From assembly GCA_013821605.1 (NCBI GenBank), contig JACDGP010000028.1, positions 1 to 50,590 of the forward strand: DNA of 50,590 nucleotides, read 5' to 3'. The notes under the pieces are model-generated. The model did not search any database and had not been told where the DNA came from. It saw only the letters and a program-made list of their open reading frames with translations. This DNA comes from Herpetosiphonaceae bacterium (GTDB lineage Bacteria; Chloroflexota; Chloroflexia; Chloroflexales; Kallotenuaceae). The translations under genes were made by a program, and so were the position numbers. This document shows positions 1 through 8,840 of the stretch, piece after piece; positions within the stretch are counted from its first letter, which is position 1, and each line of letters begins with the position of its first letter.

Positions 1-1
1 G

Positions 2-856
2 GAGACGGTCTCGGCTGACTTTCCGAAGATCACATACATCCATCTCACCGGCTATAAGACCAACAACACCAATTTCGGCAACCTGTTCGGGGCCATGGAG
101 GATATAAAGTATCTGGGTGGCATGCTGGCCGGCGCGCGTGCCAAGAAGGATGGACAGACCAAGCTGGGCTACATGGACACCTTCCCCATCCCTGAAGAAC
201 TGCGGCTCGGCAATGCTTTTGCACTTGGGATGCGCAAGACCTGCGCCGATTGTACTCTTGACGTCCGCGGTATTAACACCTGGCATGATCCGGTTAAAGA
301 AAAGGAAGGCGCAGCCTCGCTCTTCGACGCCGGTGCCGATGTCGTTTTTACCGGTGCCGACACGCCAGCGCCAGCCGATGTGGCCCAGTCCAAGGGCAAC
401 AAGTGGGGTATTACCTACGATTGGGTAGGCGGCTGCAAAGTGGCACAATGCTTGACCACCTTCTACTGGAACTGGGGTCCCGTGTATACGAAGCTGGCTA
501 AGGGCATCATTGATGGCAGCTACAAGGTCGGCTCTGATTACTTCGACGCCGATAGTGGTGCGCTCGGCTTATACGGCTTCATGGAAGGCCAGCAGCTAAC
601 GAAGGGTGAGGCCGACTTGTCGCCAGAAACGATCCAAATGGTCCGTGACACCCTGACTAAAATGCTGGCCGGTAAGCTCAACCGCTTTGACGTCTTCTCC
701 GGCCCGATCACGGATAACACGGGCAAAGAAATTGTGCCGGCCGGTTCTAAATTGACCCAGGCTGACCTAGATCAATTTGACCCGAAAACCGGCTGCAAGT
801 ACTGTATGCACTGGTGGGCTGCCGGTGTCAACGCTCAAGTACCGCCGCTCCAATAA
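2..856 (+). CDS. BMP-family ABC transporter substrate-binding protein (5' end missing)
   Basis: The C-terminal part of a basic-membrane-protein (BMP/PnrA-like) solute-binding protein. The frame is open from base 2, before the first visible ATG at 95, so the gene starts outside the window; signal peptide and lipobox are not visible. Family signs are the stretch NTNFGNLFGAMEDIKYLGGM, then GADVVFTGADTPAPADV and a late VPAGSKL segment. Known BMP proteins bind nucleosides outside the membrane. The ATPase and two permeases follow directly and adenine deaminase ends the operon, so a purine nucleoside is the likely ligand (inference). The stop at 854-856 is 43 bases before the ATPase gene. Confidence 0.9.
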   Translation, partial: ETVSADFPKITYIHLTGYKTNNTNFGNLFGAMEDIKYLGGMLAGARAKKDGQTKLGYMDTFPIPEELRLGNAFALGMRKTCADCTLDVRGINTWHDPVKEKEGAASLFDAGADVVFTGADTPAPADVAQSKGNKWGITYDWVGGCKVAQCLTTFYWNWGPVYTKLAKGIIDGSYKVGSDYFDADSGALGLYGFMEGQQLTKGEADLSPETIQMVRDTLTKMLAGKLNRFDVFSGPITDNTGKEIVPAGSKLTQADLDQFDPKTGCKYCMHWWAAGVNAQVPPLQ

Positions 857-899
857 GTTGGTGATGGCAGCGTTCCCTATCAGCGGCTAGGAGGGTACG

Positions 900-2414
900 A
901 TGAGCGAGGTCGTTAACGTGGTCGCTATGCATGGGATCGTTAAGCGTTTCCCTGGCGTCCTGGCGAATGACAACGTGGATTTTGATCTCCGCCGTGGCGA
1001 GCTTCATGCGCTCCTGGGTGAGAATGGTGCTGGCAAGAGTACCTTGATGAACATGCTGGCCGGCCTGTATCGCCCAGATCGTGGGACCATTGTAGTTAAC
1101 GGCCAGCCCCTCTCGCTCGCTTCGCCACGTCAGGCGATCGCGGCCGGGATCGGCATGATCCATCAGCACTTCATGCTCGTTCCTTCCCAGACCGTGACGG
1201 AGAATATCCTGATCGGTCTGGATCAGCCTCGTTTCCGCCTGCAGTTGGCCCAGTACGAGCGCAAGGTTGCCGAGCTAAGTACGCGTTTTGGCTTGCAGGT
1301 TGATCCGCACGCGCCGGTCTGGCAGCTTTCGGTTGGCGAGCAGCAACGTGTCGAGATTCTCAAGATGCTGTACCGTGGTGCCGACGTGTTGATCATGGAT
1401 GAGCCGACGGCAGTGCTGGCACCCCATGAGATCGAGAGCCTGTTCGGGACGCTGCGTTCGATGGCGGCTGAAGGCAAATCAATCATCTTTATCAGCCACA
1501 AGTTGCAGGAGGTCATGGCGATCTCCAACCGTGTGACGGTACTCCGGCGTGGACGGGTCACAGCTGGTGATGTGCAAACGGCCCAAACCAATCCGGCTGA
1601 GTTAGCCCGCCTGATGGTCGGCCGTGAGGTGCTGTTCCACCGCGATAAACCGTCCGTCCAGGTCGGTGCGGTCAGCCTGTCGGTCGAGAATGTCGCGGCC
1701 GAGAATGATCGTGGCCTGCCCGCACTTCGTGGGATCTCCCTGCAGGTCCGCGCGGGTGAGATCGTTGGATTGGCGGGTGTCGCAGGTAATGGTCAGCGCG
1801 AGTTAGCTGAGGTCATCACCGGTCTGCGGCGCTGTACGCGCGGCCAGGTACGGCTGGGTGATAGGATCATCAGTAATCAGCCCGCCGACATCGCGATCCG
1901 TCGCGGCCTCTCCTATGTTCCTGAAGACCGGACGCATGTCGGCAGTGCGCCCGGTCTAAGCATCACCGATAATCTGATTATGAAGCAGTACCGCCGTCCA
2001 CCGATTGGGCGAGGCTGGCGTATCGATGCCGGTGCTGCGGCTGATTGGGCCGGCGCACTCAAAGACAGCTATGCGATTAGCACGCCGTCGCTTGAAACAC
2101 ACGCTCGACTACTCTCAGGTGGCAACCTCCAGCGCCTCATTCTGGCCCGCGAGATCTCGGCACAACCGGTCGCTATGGTCGCTATGCAGCCCACGCAGGG
2201 GCTTGATGTCGGTGCGATAGAGACCGTACATCGCCTGCTGCTCGAGCAGCGTGCGGCTGGCGTTGCCATCCTCTTGATCTCCGAGGAGTTGGAAGAGCTT
2301 CTGGCGTTGAGTGACCGCATCTGTGTCATCTACGAAGGCTCCATCTCGGGGGAAGTGGACGACGTGGATATCGAGCGGATCGGGTTACTGATGACAGGGA
2401 CGGTAACGGCATGA
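900..2414 (+). CDS. Nucleoside/sugar-type ABC transporter ATP-binding protein (duplicated ATPase)
   Basis: 504 residues with two fused ATPase halves, as in the BMP-linked nucleoside importers. The N-terminal half has Walker A GENGAGKST near residue 40, signature LSVGEQQ near 143 and Walker B VLIMDEPT near 163. The C-terminal half has a degenerate P-loop (GVAGNGQRE, near 293) but a good signature LSGGNLQR near 415. An inactive second P-loop is usual for this class. The start is backed by AGGAGGG seven bases upstream. The stop overlaps the next gene (ATGA), showing translational coupling with the permease. Confidence 0.95.
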   Translation: MSEVVNVVAMHGIVKRFPGVLANDNVDFDLRRGELHALLGENGAGKSTLMNMLAGLYRPDRGTIVVNGQPLSLASPRQAIAAGIGMIHQHFMLVPSQTVTENILIGLDQPRFRLQLAQYERKVAELSTRFGLQVDPHAPVWQLSVGEQQRVEILKMLYRGADVLIMDEPTAVLAPHEIESLFGTLRSMAAEGKSIIFISHKLQEVMAISNRVTVLRRGRVTAGDVQTAQTNPAELARLMVGREVLFHRDKPSVQVGAVSLSVENVAAENDRGLPALRGISLQVRAGEIVGLAGVAGNGQRELAEVITGLRRCTRGQVRLGDRIISNQPADIAIRRGLSYVPEDRTHVGSAPGLSITDNLIMKQYRRPPIGRGWRIDAGAAADWAGALKDSYAISTPSLETHARLLSGGNLQRLILAREISAQPVAMVAMQPTQGLDVGAIETVHRLLLEQRAAGVAILLISEELEELLALSDRICVIYEGSISGEVDDVDIERIGLLMTGTVTA

Positions 2415-3541
2415 TAACGAAAACGGATCGTGTGTCTCGGCGACAAGCTCTCCTTGCTTGGAGCTTCGAGCCGCGTGACCATACCTCGGCCTGGTTACAG
2501 GCGGCTACATCGGCCGGGGCCGTTGTTGTCGCGCTGGTCATTGGCGCGCTTATCCTGGCTGTGGCCGGTGGCGATCCACTTGCGGCTTATGCTCAGATTG
2601 CCCGCTCGTCGTTCGGTGATCTCGGCGTCTTCTCGGACACCATGGTCAAGGCTATTCCACTCATGCTTGTCGGTCTAGCATGCGCGCTAGCCTTCCGCAT
2701 GCGGCTGTGGAATATTGGTGCGGAAGGCCAGTTTTTCCTCGGTGCCTGGGGCGCGAGCGCGGTTGTTCTAACGCCGCTCCTGCCAGCTACTACCTCTGGC
2801 TGGATTGTGATTCCGGCGATGATGCTTGCTGGTATGCTTGCGGGAGGGTTGTGGGGCTTCATTCCCGGCGTCCTGAAGGCCTACTTCAACGTCAACGAGA
2901 TTATCTCGACCCTGATGCTTAACTATATTGCCATCGCTTGGAACGACTTCTTTATCTTCGGCGTATGGAGCGAAGGCGGTTTTCAGATGAGCCGCGTCTT
3001 TTCGCGCCATGCCTGGCTCCCCCGTCTCACCGACGCCTCTGGCCTCGTCCCCGCTTGGGCCGGTTTGACCACGCACCTTGGGCTTTTGTTCGCCTTGGTC
3101 GCCGCAGTCATCGTCTGGCTGATCCTGCAGCGCAGTCGCTGGGGCTACGAGATCCGGTTGCTTGGCGATAATCCGCGCGCTGCAGAGTATGCTGGCGTAC
3201 CGATCCGGCGTTATACGGTGCTGGTATTGATGTTTTCGGGCGCGCTGGCTGGCCTCGCCGGGATGTCGGAGATCAGCGGCGTCGTCCATCGTCTACAGGG
3301 TGAAATCTCACCTGGCTATGGCTTCACAGGCATCATCGTGGCGTGGTTGGCCAAGCTCAATCCTTTTGCGATCATCCTAGTCTCGATCTTATTCGGGGCG
3401 CTCATCCTGGCGGGACGCGAGATCCAGCCGGGTGGCATTCCCCGTCTGATCCAGGGGATCGTGCTGGTCTGCCTCATCGCCAGCGATTTCCTGCTGCGCT
3501 ATCGCCTGCGCATTCGCCGGCCAGTGAGCCCGAGCGCGTAA
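2411..3541 (+). CDS. ABC transporter permease, nucleoside type (first subunit)
   Basis: 376-residue polytopic membrane protein of the BPD_transp_2 (simple sugar/nucleoside) permease family. Many hydrophobic helices alternate with short loops, for example residues about 37-55, 75-90 and 105-160. The family-typical cytoplasmic region reading RLLGDNPRAAEYAGVPIRRY is present, and the C-terminus is basic. It should form the membrane channel with the next gene. Its ATG overlaps the ATPase stop codon by four bases, and the second permease starts 10 bases after its stop. Confidence 0.93.
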   Translation: MITKTDRVSRRQALLAWSFEPRDHTSAWLQAATSAGAVVVALVIGALILAVAGGDPLAAYAQIARSSFGDLGVFSDTMVKAIPLMLVGLACALAFRMRLWNIGAEGQFFLGAWGASAVVLTPLLPATTSGWIVIPAMMLAGMLAGGLWGFIPGVLKAYFNVNEIISTLMLNYIAIAWNDFFIFGVWSEGGFQMSRVFSRHAWLPRLTDASGLVPAWAGLTTHLGLLFALVAAVIVWLILQRSRWGYEIRLLGDNPRAAEYAGVPIRRYTVLVLMFSGALAGLAGMSEISGVVHRLQGEISPGYGFTGIIVAWLAKLNPFAIILVSILFGALILAGREIQPGGIPRLIQGIVLVCLIASDFLLRYRLRIRRPVSPSA

Positions 3542-3551
3542 AGGAAGCCAT

Positions 3552-4520
3552 ATGCATCCCTTGCTTATCTTGCAAGCCGGTGTTGCGACCGGTACGGTGC
3601 TCTTGTTCGCGACCCTCGGCGAGATCTTTGCCGAGCGCGCAGGTGTGCTTAATCTAGGTGTCGAAGGCATGATGTTGATGGGTGCCATGAGCGCGTTTAG
3701 CATCGCCGCCCGTACCGGCAACCCCTGGCTTGGCATTTTGATCGGTATGCTGGTAGCGGGGCTGCTCAGCCAACTCCATGCGGTGCTCGTAATCCACCTC
3801 CAATCTGATCAAGTCGTTAGCGGGCTGGCCCTTACCTTTGTCGGCACCGGCTTGAGCCTGGTCCTGGGTGAGGGACTGAGTAAAGCCGGTGGTGTTGCCC
3901 AGCTGCCGGTCTTCTCGATCCCGTTGCTGTCGTCAATCCCGATCCTTGGCCCGATCTTCTTCGACACTCAGAGCGTACTGGTTTACCTGGGCTATCTCCT
4001 CATCCCGCTCACTTGGTATCTGATCTACCATACTCGCGCTGGCCTCCATCTGCGCGCTGCTGGCGAGTATCCAGCCGCTGCCGATGCGCTAGGCGTCAAT
4101 ATCTATGGCCTGCGCTACTTCTACGTCTTCGTCGGTGGGCTACTGGCCGGCTTGGCCGGAGCGACGATTAGTTTGGCCGTCTCGCCCGGCTGGTTCAGTG
4201 AGTTAACGACCGGTGGACAGGGCTGGATTGCGGTGGCTCTGGTAATCTTCGCGCAGTGGAACCCCTTGCGGGCCGCCTTTGGTGCCTATGCCTTCGGGAC
4301 CCTGCGCCGCTTTGTTCTTGATATCCAGGGGCCAACGACGTTGTTTGGCTTGTCTAATCCCTTCCACTTCCATACGAATTTGAGCTTTTTCCTCCAGATG
4401 CTGCCCTACGCCTTTACCGTGCTGATCCTGGTCCTCAGTTCACGCGAGAGCGTCCGTAAGCGGCTGGGCGCACCGGCGGCCCTGGGTCTACCCTATGTGC
4501 GTGGCGCGCGAGGATTGTGA
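3552..4520 (+). CDS. ABC transporter permease, nucleoside type (second subunit)
   Basis: 322-residue membrane protein, partner of the preceding permease. The N-terminal motif GEIFAERAGVLNLGVEGMML is a hallmark of the second permease of BMP/nucleoside importers, and LRAAGEYPAAADALGVNIYGL is the family's cytoplasmic loop. About eight to nine hydrophobic segments can be seen. A GGAAG-type ribosome site lies before the ATG. The stop codon overlaps the start of adenine deaminase, so the five genes look like one transcript. Confidence 0.93.
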   Translation: MHPLLILQAGVATGTVLLFATLGEIFAERAGVLNLGVEGMMLMGAMSAFSIAARTGNPWLGILIGMLVAGLLSQLHAVLVIHLQSDQVVSGLALTFVGTGLSLVLGEGLSKAGGVAQLPVFSIPLLSSIPILGPIFFDTQSVLVYLGYLLIPLTWYLIYHTRAGLHLRAAGEYPAAADALGVNIYGLRYFYVFVGGLLAGLAGATISLAVSPGWFSELTTGGQGWIAVALVIFAQWNPLRAAFGAYAFGTLRRFVLDIQGPTTLFGLSNPFHFHTNLSFFLQMLPYAFTVLILVLSSRESVRKRLGAPAALGLPYVRGARGL

Positions 4521-6274
4521 TGACGACGGTTACCGAGTTGCAGGACCAAATCCGCGCCGCCCTGGGCGAGCGTCCACTCGATCTGTTGGTAAGTAATGTC
4601 CGGCTGATCGATGTGTACCGTGAATGCGTTGTCGAGACCGATCTAGGTATCTCCGGTGATCGGATTGTCGCAGTGCTACCTGGTGCGGCCCGCGCGGCTA
4701 AACAGGTCATTGATGCCGGCGGCCGCTTTGCCATCCCCAGCTTTATTGATGCTCACATCCACATCGAATCGGCATTGCTCACGCCTGATCGCCTGGCCGA
4801 AGTCATTGTGCCTACCGGGACGACGACACTGCTGGTGGACCCGATGGAGGTGGCGAATGTAGCAGGCTACGAGGGTTTGGCTGAGTTTTTCCGCTCGGTG
4901 CCCCAGCTCCCCTACCGCATCTTTGTCGAGGTCTCCTCGCGTGTGCCGACCGCTCCCGGTCTGGAAACGACCGGGGGCGAGCTTGGCCCCGCCGAGGTAC
5001 GGCGCGCCCTTGACTGGCCGAACACGATTAGCCTAGGTGAACTCGATCCTTCTAAGGTGCTGGAATACCAGGCCCCCTATCTCGAGAAAGTGCTTGACGC
5101 GCATGCGCGCGGCAAAATCGCGAATGGTCACGCTGCTGGCTTAGCCGGACGCGATCTGGAAGCCTATGCGACCGGACGGTTGGCGGACGATCATGAATGC
5201 GTCACGCTAGACGACGTGCGGGAACGACTGGCGCTGGGCATGACCGTGATCATCCGCGAAGGCTCCTCCGAGCGCAATCTCCACGACTTAATCAGCGGCA
5301 TCGTTCGCGAAAAACTGCCGACTCGCCATATGCTTTTTTGTGTTGACGATAAGTTCTCGGGTGACCTCGCCGCCGAAGGCCATATCGACTATAACGTCAA
5401 TCAAGCGATTCGGCTCGGCCTCGATCCCATTGCGGCGATCCAGATGGCTACGCTCAACGCCGCCGAGCATTTCCGGCTCGATGACCGCCTGGGGGCGCTA
5501 GTGCCCGGTCGTTTGGCGGATTTTATCTTGAGCGACTCACTGGACCCGATCATTCCGGCCCAGGTTTATGTCGGTGGCCAACTGGTGGCAGAGAATGGCC
5601 ACTTGGTGGTCGACGTCGCACCGCTGGACTATGCTCCCTGGCTCAAGGACACTGTCCACCTCCTACGCGGTGATCAGGCCGCCGACTATACTTGCCTGGC
5701 GACGGGCGGCCATGCCCGTGTCCGTGTCATCGAAATCGTGCCAGACCAGATCATCAACTATTTCCGTGAGGCCGAACTCGCTGTTCAGGATGGCGAGCTA
5801 TGGCCCGATCTGACGCAGGATGTGTTGAAGATCGCGGTGGTCGAGCGCCACGGCAAGAATGGGAATATCAAGGTAGCGTTTGCCAAAGGCTTTGGTCTGC
5901 AACGCGGTGCCATTGGTAGCACCGTTGCACACGATCATCATAACATCGTCGTGGTAGGTACCAACGACGCCGATCTTGCTGCCTGCGCTCGTACCCTAGC
6001 CAAGATGCATGGCGGCTTTGTGGCGGTGGCGGGTGGACAGGTGCTGGCACAACTCCCCCTCCCGGTCGCTGGCCTCATGAGCGACCACCCTGCGGTGGAC
6101 GTCAACGCCGATCTCGACAAGCTCAACGCTGCCGCTCGTGCCCTTGGCTCATCACTTAACTCGCCGTTTATGACCCTCTCCTTTGTCTCGCTCCCCTCTA
6201 TTCCCGAAGCCGGCCTGACGGACATGGGACTGGTGGACGTGCGGACTCACCAATTTGTGTCGGTCCTTCTTTGA
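4520..6274 (+). CDS. ade: Adenine deaminase
   Basis: Hydrolyses adenine to hypoxanthine and ammonia (purine salvage). Amidohydrolase-family metal motifs are visible: FIDAHIHIESALLTP near residue 75, VDPMEVANVAG, NGHAAGL and DDHECV, followed by CVDDKFSGDL, and LGALVPGRLADFIL typical of amidohydrolase cores. The length of about 584 residues fits bacterial Ade. A GTG at 4517 could also start it, but the ATG at 4520 overlapping the permease TGA (TGATG) is preferred. Its place at the end of a nucleoside importer operon suggests that imported purines feed straight into salvage. Confidence 0.95.
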   Translation: MTTVTELQDQIRAALGERPLDLLVSNVRLIDVYRECVVETDLGISGDRIVAVLPGAARAAKQVIDAGGRFAIPSFIDAHIHIESALLTPDRLAEVIVPTGTTTLLVDPMEVANVAGYEGLAEFFRSVPQLPYRIFVEVSSRVPTAPGLETTGGELGPAEVRRALDWPNTISLGELDPSKVLEYQAPYLEKVLDAHARGKIANGHAAGLAGRDLEAYATGRLADDHECVTLDDVRERLALGMTVIIREGSSERNLHDLISGIVREKLPTRHMLFCVDDKFSGDLAAEGHIDYNVNQAIRLGLDPIAAIQMATLNAAEHFRLDDRLGALVPGRLADFILSDSLDPIIPAQVYVGGQLVAENGHLVVDVAPLDYAPWLKDTVHLLRGDQAADYTCLATGGHARVRVIEIVPDQIINYFREAELAVQDGELWPDLTQDVLKIAVVERHGKNGNIKVAFAKGFGLQRGAIGSTVAHDHHNIVVVGTNDADLAACARTLAKMHGGFVAVAGGQVLAQLPLPVAGLMSDHPAVDVNADLDKLNAAARALGSSLNSPFMTLSFVSLPSIPEAGLTDMGLVDVRTHQFVSVLL

Positions 6275-6341
6275 CCTGAGGACACGCTTAACGGTATCAT
6301 TTTATCTGTAAAATTGCCTATGCAGTTGGGTGTACGCGCCT

Positions 6342-6624
6342 ATGGACCTCAATGACGTGTTACGTGACAAGCGCGACGATATATTGCAACTCCGGGACAT
6401 TCACGAGGCCATCGAACAAATCCAGAAGTATGCCGTGCAAGGATACGAAGCCTTCACGCAGGATGAGCTGGTGCAAACACTGGTCGCAGCCCATTGGTAT
6501 GCGCAACATCCTGATTCATCATTACTTTGGCCTCGATCCAGAGATTGTTTGGGCAGTGGTCGAACACGACCTCCCGCGTCTTAAAGATCAGATTGAACTG
6601 ATCCTTCAAACACCAGAAGAATAG
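6342..6624 (+). pseudogene. Broken HepT-like (DUF86) toxin gene remnant
   Basis: Two frames together spell a HepT/DUF86 protein. Frame one (ATG 6342 to about 6485) gives the N-terminal helices up to DELVQTLV. Another frame (about 6488 to the stop at 6624) gives GMRNILIHHYFGLDPEIVW and a normal C-terminus, including the family RNase-type R-x4-H motif (RNILIH). The segment that normally lies between, roughly 25-30 residues around IIGEA...IPW, is missing and the frame changes at the join. This looks like a deletion rather than one miscalled base. No MntA/HepA nucleotidyltransferase partner is next to it, so the toxin-antitoxin pair appears dead. Confidence 0.75.
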
Positions 6625-6687
6625 ATTCTCGTTTGTTGGGGAATAGTACGACACTCACGAGTTACGTACTTCTAGATGGAGTCGAAC

Positions 6688-7749
6688 ATGCGCAACTATG
6701 CTGCCTCTGCGCCCGGCAAAATCATTATCATGGGCGAGCATGCCGTAGTCTACGGCAAGCCGGCGTGGCTGGCTGCCATCAATTTGCGCTGTCGAACGAC
6801 ACTGGTTCCGCGCTCCGATCAGGTGGTAGAGATTACTTCCAAGCAGTTGCAGTTTCATGAAGCAACGTCGTTAGACGACATCCTCCGTTTCACCCAGCAA
6901 TCACGAGCTGTGTGGGAGCAATTCCAGCAGACCAATGACCCAAAAATCCTGAGGGCCGCCGCTCCGCGAGAGGCTGATCTCATTCCGATTGCGATAGGTG
7001 AGGCGCTTCTACATCTGGATGAGGTACCGCGGCAAGGCTTTTCGTTGGTTGTCGACTCGGAGGTGCCACTTGGTCTCGGTTTAGGATCTTCGGCTGCGGT
7101 AGCGACCTCCGTGGTCATGTGCGTCAGCAAGTTTTTGGGAACCACGCCTGATAAAGCACGGCTCACCACCATTATTCACGAGGTTGAAAAAAAGAAGCAT
7201 GGCTTTCCGAGTGGCGGCGATGTTGCTGCCGCTGTCTATGGGCGCATGATTTGGTATCGGAGGGAAACCGAATTCTTAAAATGCATCAGCCCTTTGGAAG
7301 ATATTGATATGGGTATGTTGCGGAACTGTGTGTTAATTCCGACTGGCCGTCCCACAGGCTCTACCGGCGATGCTGTTTCATTCGTTCGTGAACAGTATCA
7401 GGAACGACCGGCGGAAACACAGTTGCTGTTCGATCAGATCGAGACGCTAACGAAGGATGGCTTGATTGCCTTGAAGCGTCATGATATGGCTGGACTTATT
7501 CATGCCATAAACGGCTGTGGGGATCATCTAGTGCAATTGGGCATAGTACCGCAGTTTGCGCAAGCTATTATTGCGGACATCAGACAAGCCGGTGGTGGCG
7601 CGAAAATTTCTGGCAAAGGCGGGATTTCTGGCAAGGCGGCGGGCATTATCCTTGCCGTCCACCCTGAGCCACAGCGGATTGTCGCCGTCGCTAAGAAGTA
7701 CGACCTTCCTTATTGGGAAATCAAAGTTGGTGTGGAGGGTGTAGCTTAA
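6688..7749 (+). CDS. mvk: Mevalonate kinase
   Basis: GHMP-family kinase phosphorylating mevalonate in the mevalonate route to isoprenoids, which is known in several Chloroflexia. Visible motifs: SAPGKIIIMGEHAVVYGKPA at the N-terminus, the ATP-binding loop PLGLGLGSSAAVATS near residue 125, and the C-terminal GGGAKISGKGG. The start at 6688 is chosen because GGAG lies six bases before it; an in-frame ATG at 6676 overlaps that site and has no Shine-Dalgarno of its own. The length (353 residues) is normal. No other mevalonate-pathway gene is adjacent. Confidence 0.9.
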   Translation: MRNYAASAPGKIIIMGEHAVVYGKPAWLAAINLRCRTTLVPRSDQVVEITSKQLQFHEATSLDDILRFTQQSRAVWEQFQQTNDPKILRAAAPREADLIPIAIGEALLHLDEVPRQGFSLVVDSEVPLGLGLGSSAAVATSVVMCVSKFLGTTPDKARLTTIIHEVEKKKHGFPSGGDVAAAVYGRMIWYRRETEFLKCISPLEDIDMGMLRNCVLIPTGRPTGSTGDAVSFVREQYQERPAETQLLFDQIETLTKDGLIALKRHDMAGLIHAINGCGDHLVQLGIVPQFAQAIIADIRQAGGGAKISGKGGISGKAAGIILAVHPEPQRIVAVAKKYDLPYWEIKVGVEGVA

Positions 7750-7793
7750 AGGGCGCCGTTATACAGCTGGGCCACCTCATCCCAATCTGCCTC

Positions 7794-7829
7794 TTGACTT
7801 AGTGTAAATACCACACTATAATAAGTGTG
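7794..7829 (+). promoter_or_regulatory. Strong sigma-70 promoter with overlapping inverted repeats, upstream of the vWA/PurA-like pair
   Basis: TTGACT (7794-7799), a 17-base spacer and a perfect TATAAT (7817-7822). Two palindromic pairs share half-sites: TAGTGT (7800-7805) with ACACTA (7813-7818), and CACACT (7812-7817) with AGTGTG (7824-7829) around the -10 box. A repressor bound here would block RNA polymerase (inference). The predicted start is near 7829. Confidence 0.75.
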
Positions 7830-7854
7830 AAACATACACGAAAGGAGTAGGGCT

Positions 7855-8829
7855 ATGGGACATTCGTATTGGAGTGATGCAGCCTACCAGTCGCGGCAGA
7901 ACCATCGGCGCGCTACACACCAGACCGCCTTCACCTATGACCAACAAGTCCGGACCACTGGTGTCATCGAAGTTCATCCGGCCATGGACCCTTATAGTGT
8001 GACGCGCGAGAGCCGCGACAGCCTTGAGCATCCCGCCTCGGTCGCTATCGCCGTGATCTTTGATATCACGGGCTCGATGGGACCCGTGCCGCGCGTGTTG
8101 CAGACCAAGCTTGGGGCACTGCTCCGGCTTCTGACCGAGCAGGGCTACGTGGCCGATCCGCAGTTGTTGTTTGGTGCCGTGGGGGATGCCTACTGTGACG
8201 CTGTGCCCCTTCAGATCGGCCAATGGGAGTCTGGTCTGGAGATGGATGATGATCTTGGCAAGCTGTACCTGGAGGGTGGTGGCGGCGGGCAAGTCTATGA
8301 GACCTATGAGCTAGCGCTGTATTTCATGGCCCGTCATACCGCTACCGACTGCTATGAGCGCCGTGGTCATAAAGGGTACCTCTTCACCATCGGCGATGAG
8401 AAGCCCTATGACGTTGTGCGCCGTCAGCATATTCGGGAGCATATCGGCGCTGCTGCCGAAGGTGACATTTCCATCAGGCGAATCGTGGCCGAGGTCCAGG
8501 CGCGCTACGAGTACTTCCATATCATCCCAACCAACACCGCCCATGGCCGGAGCGCGGATGTCCAGGCACGGTGGAAACAACTCCTCGGTGAGCGCGTCTT
8601 GTTGTTGAATGACGAGGCAGCCGTCTGCGAAACGATCGCACTCGCGATCGGCCTCTGCGAAGGAGCCGTCGCCGATCTCGGCAGTGCTACCGGCGATCTT
8701 GTCCATGCCGGCTACACCACGTCGGCTGCCATGACCGCTGCCAACGCTCTTACCCATTATATCGGTGGTCGCCGAGCACTCGGACGCATGATCGCGGGTT
8801 TGCTGCCGGGAAGTAGCGATCGAATATAG
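7855..8829 (+). CDS. vWA-like domain protein of unknown function
   Basis: 324 residues. A beta strand followed by DITGSM near residue 69 (VAIAVIFDITGSMG) matches the D-x-S/T-x-S metal-ion-dependent adhesion site of von Willebrand A domains. A Gly run (LEGGGGGQVYETYELA) and LFTIGDEKPYDV follow in places where vWA proteins keep the other metal ligands. No signal peptide or membrane segment, so it should be cytoplasmic. The start has a GAAAGGAG ribosome site. The gene ends 11 bases before the PurA-like gene and shares its strong promoter, so the two are probably co-expressed. Function unknown. Confidence 0.8.
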   Translation: MGHSYWSDAAYQSRQNHRRATHQTAFTYDQQVRTTGVIEVHPAMDPYSVTRESRDSLEHPASVAIAVIFDITGSMGPVPRVLQTKLGALLRLLTEQGYVADPQLLFGAVGDAYCDAVPLQIGQWESGLEMDDDLGKLYLEGGGGGQVYETYELALYFMARHTATDCYERRGHKGYLFTIGDEKPYDVVRRQHIREHIGAAAEGDISIRRIVAEVQARYEYFHIIPTNTAHGRSADVQARWKQLLGERVLLLNDEAAVCETIALAIGLCEGAVADLGSATGDLVHAGYTTSAAMTAANALTHYIGGRRALGRMIAGLLPGSSDRI

Positions 8830-8840
8830 GAGCATTCACC

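Noticed and set aside
7813-7828. NrdR box upstream of the vWA/PurA-like pair
   Set aside because: Thirteen of sixteen bases match by eye, but the middle does not and there is no second box at the usual 31-32 bp spacing.
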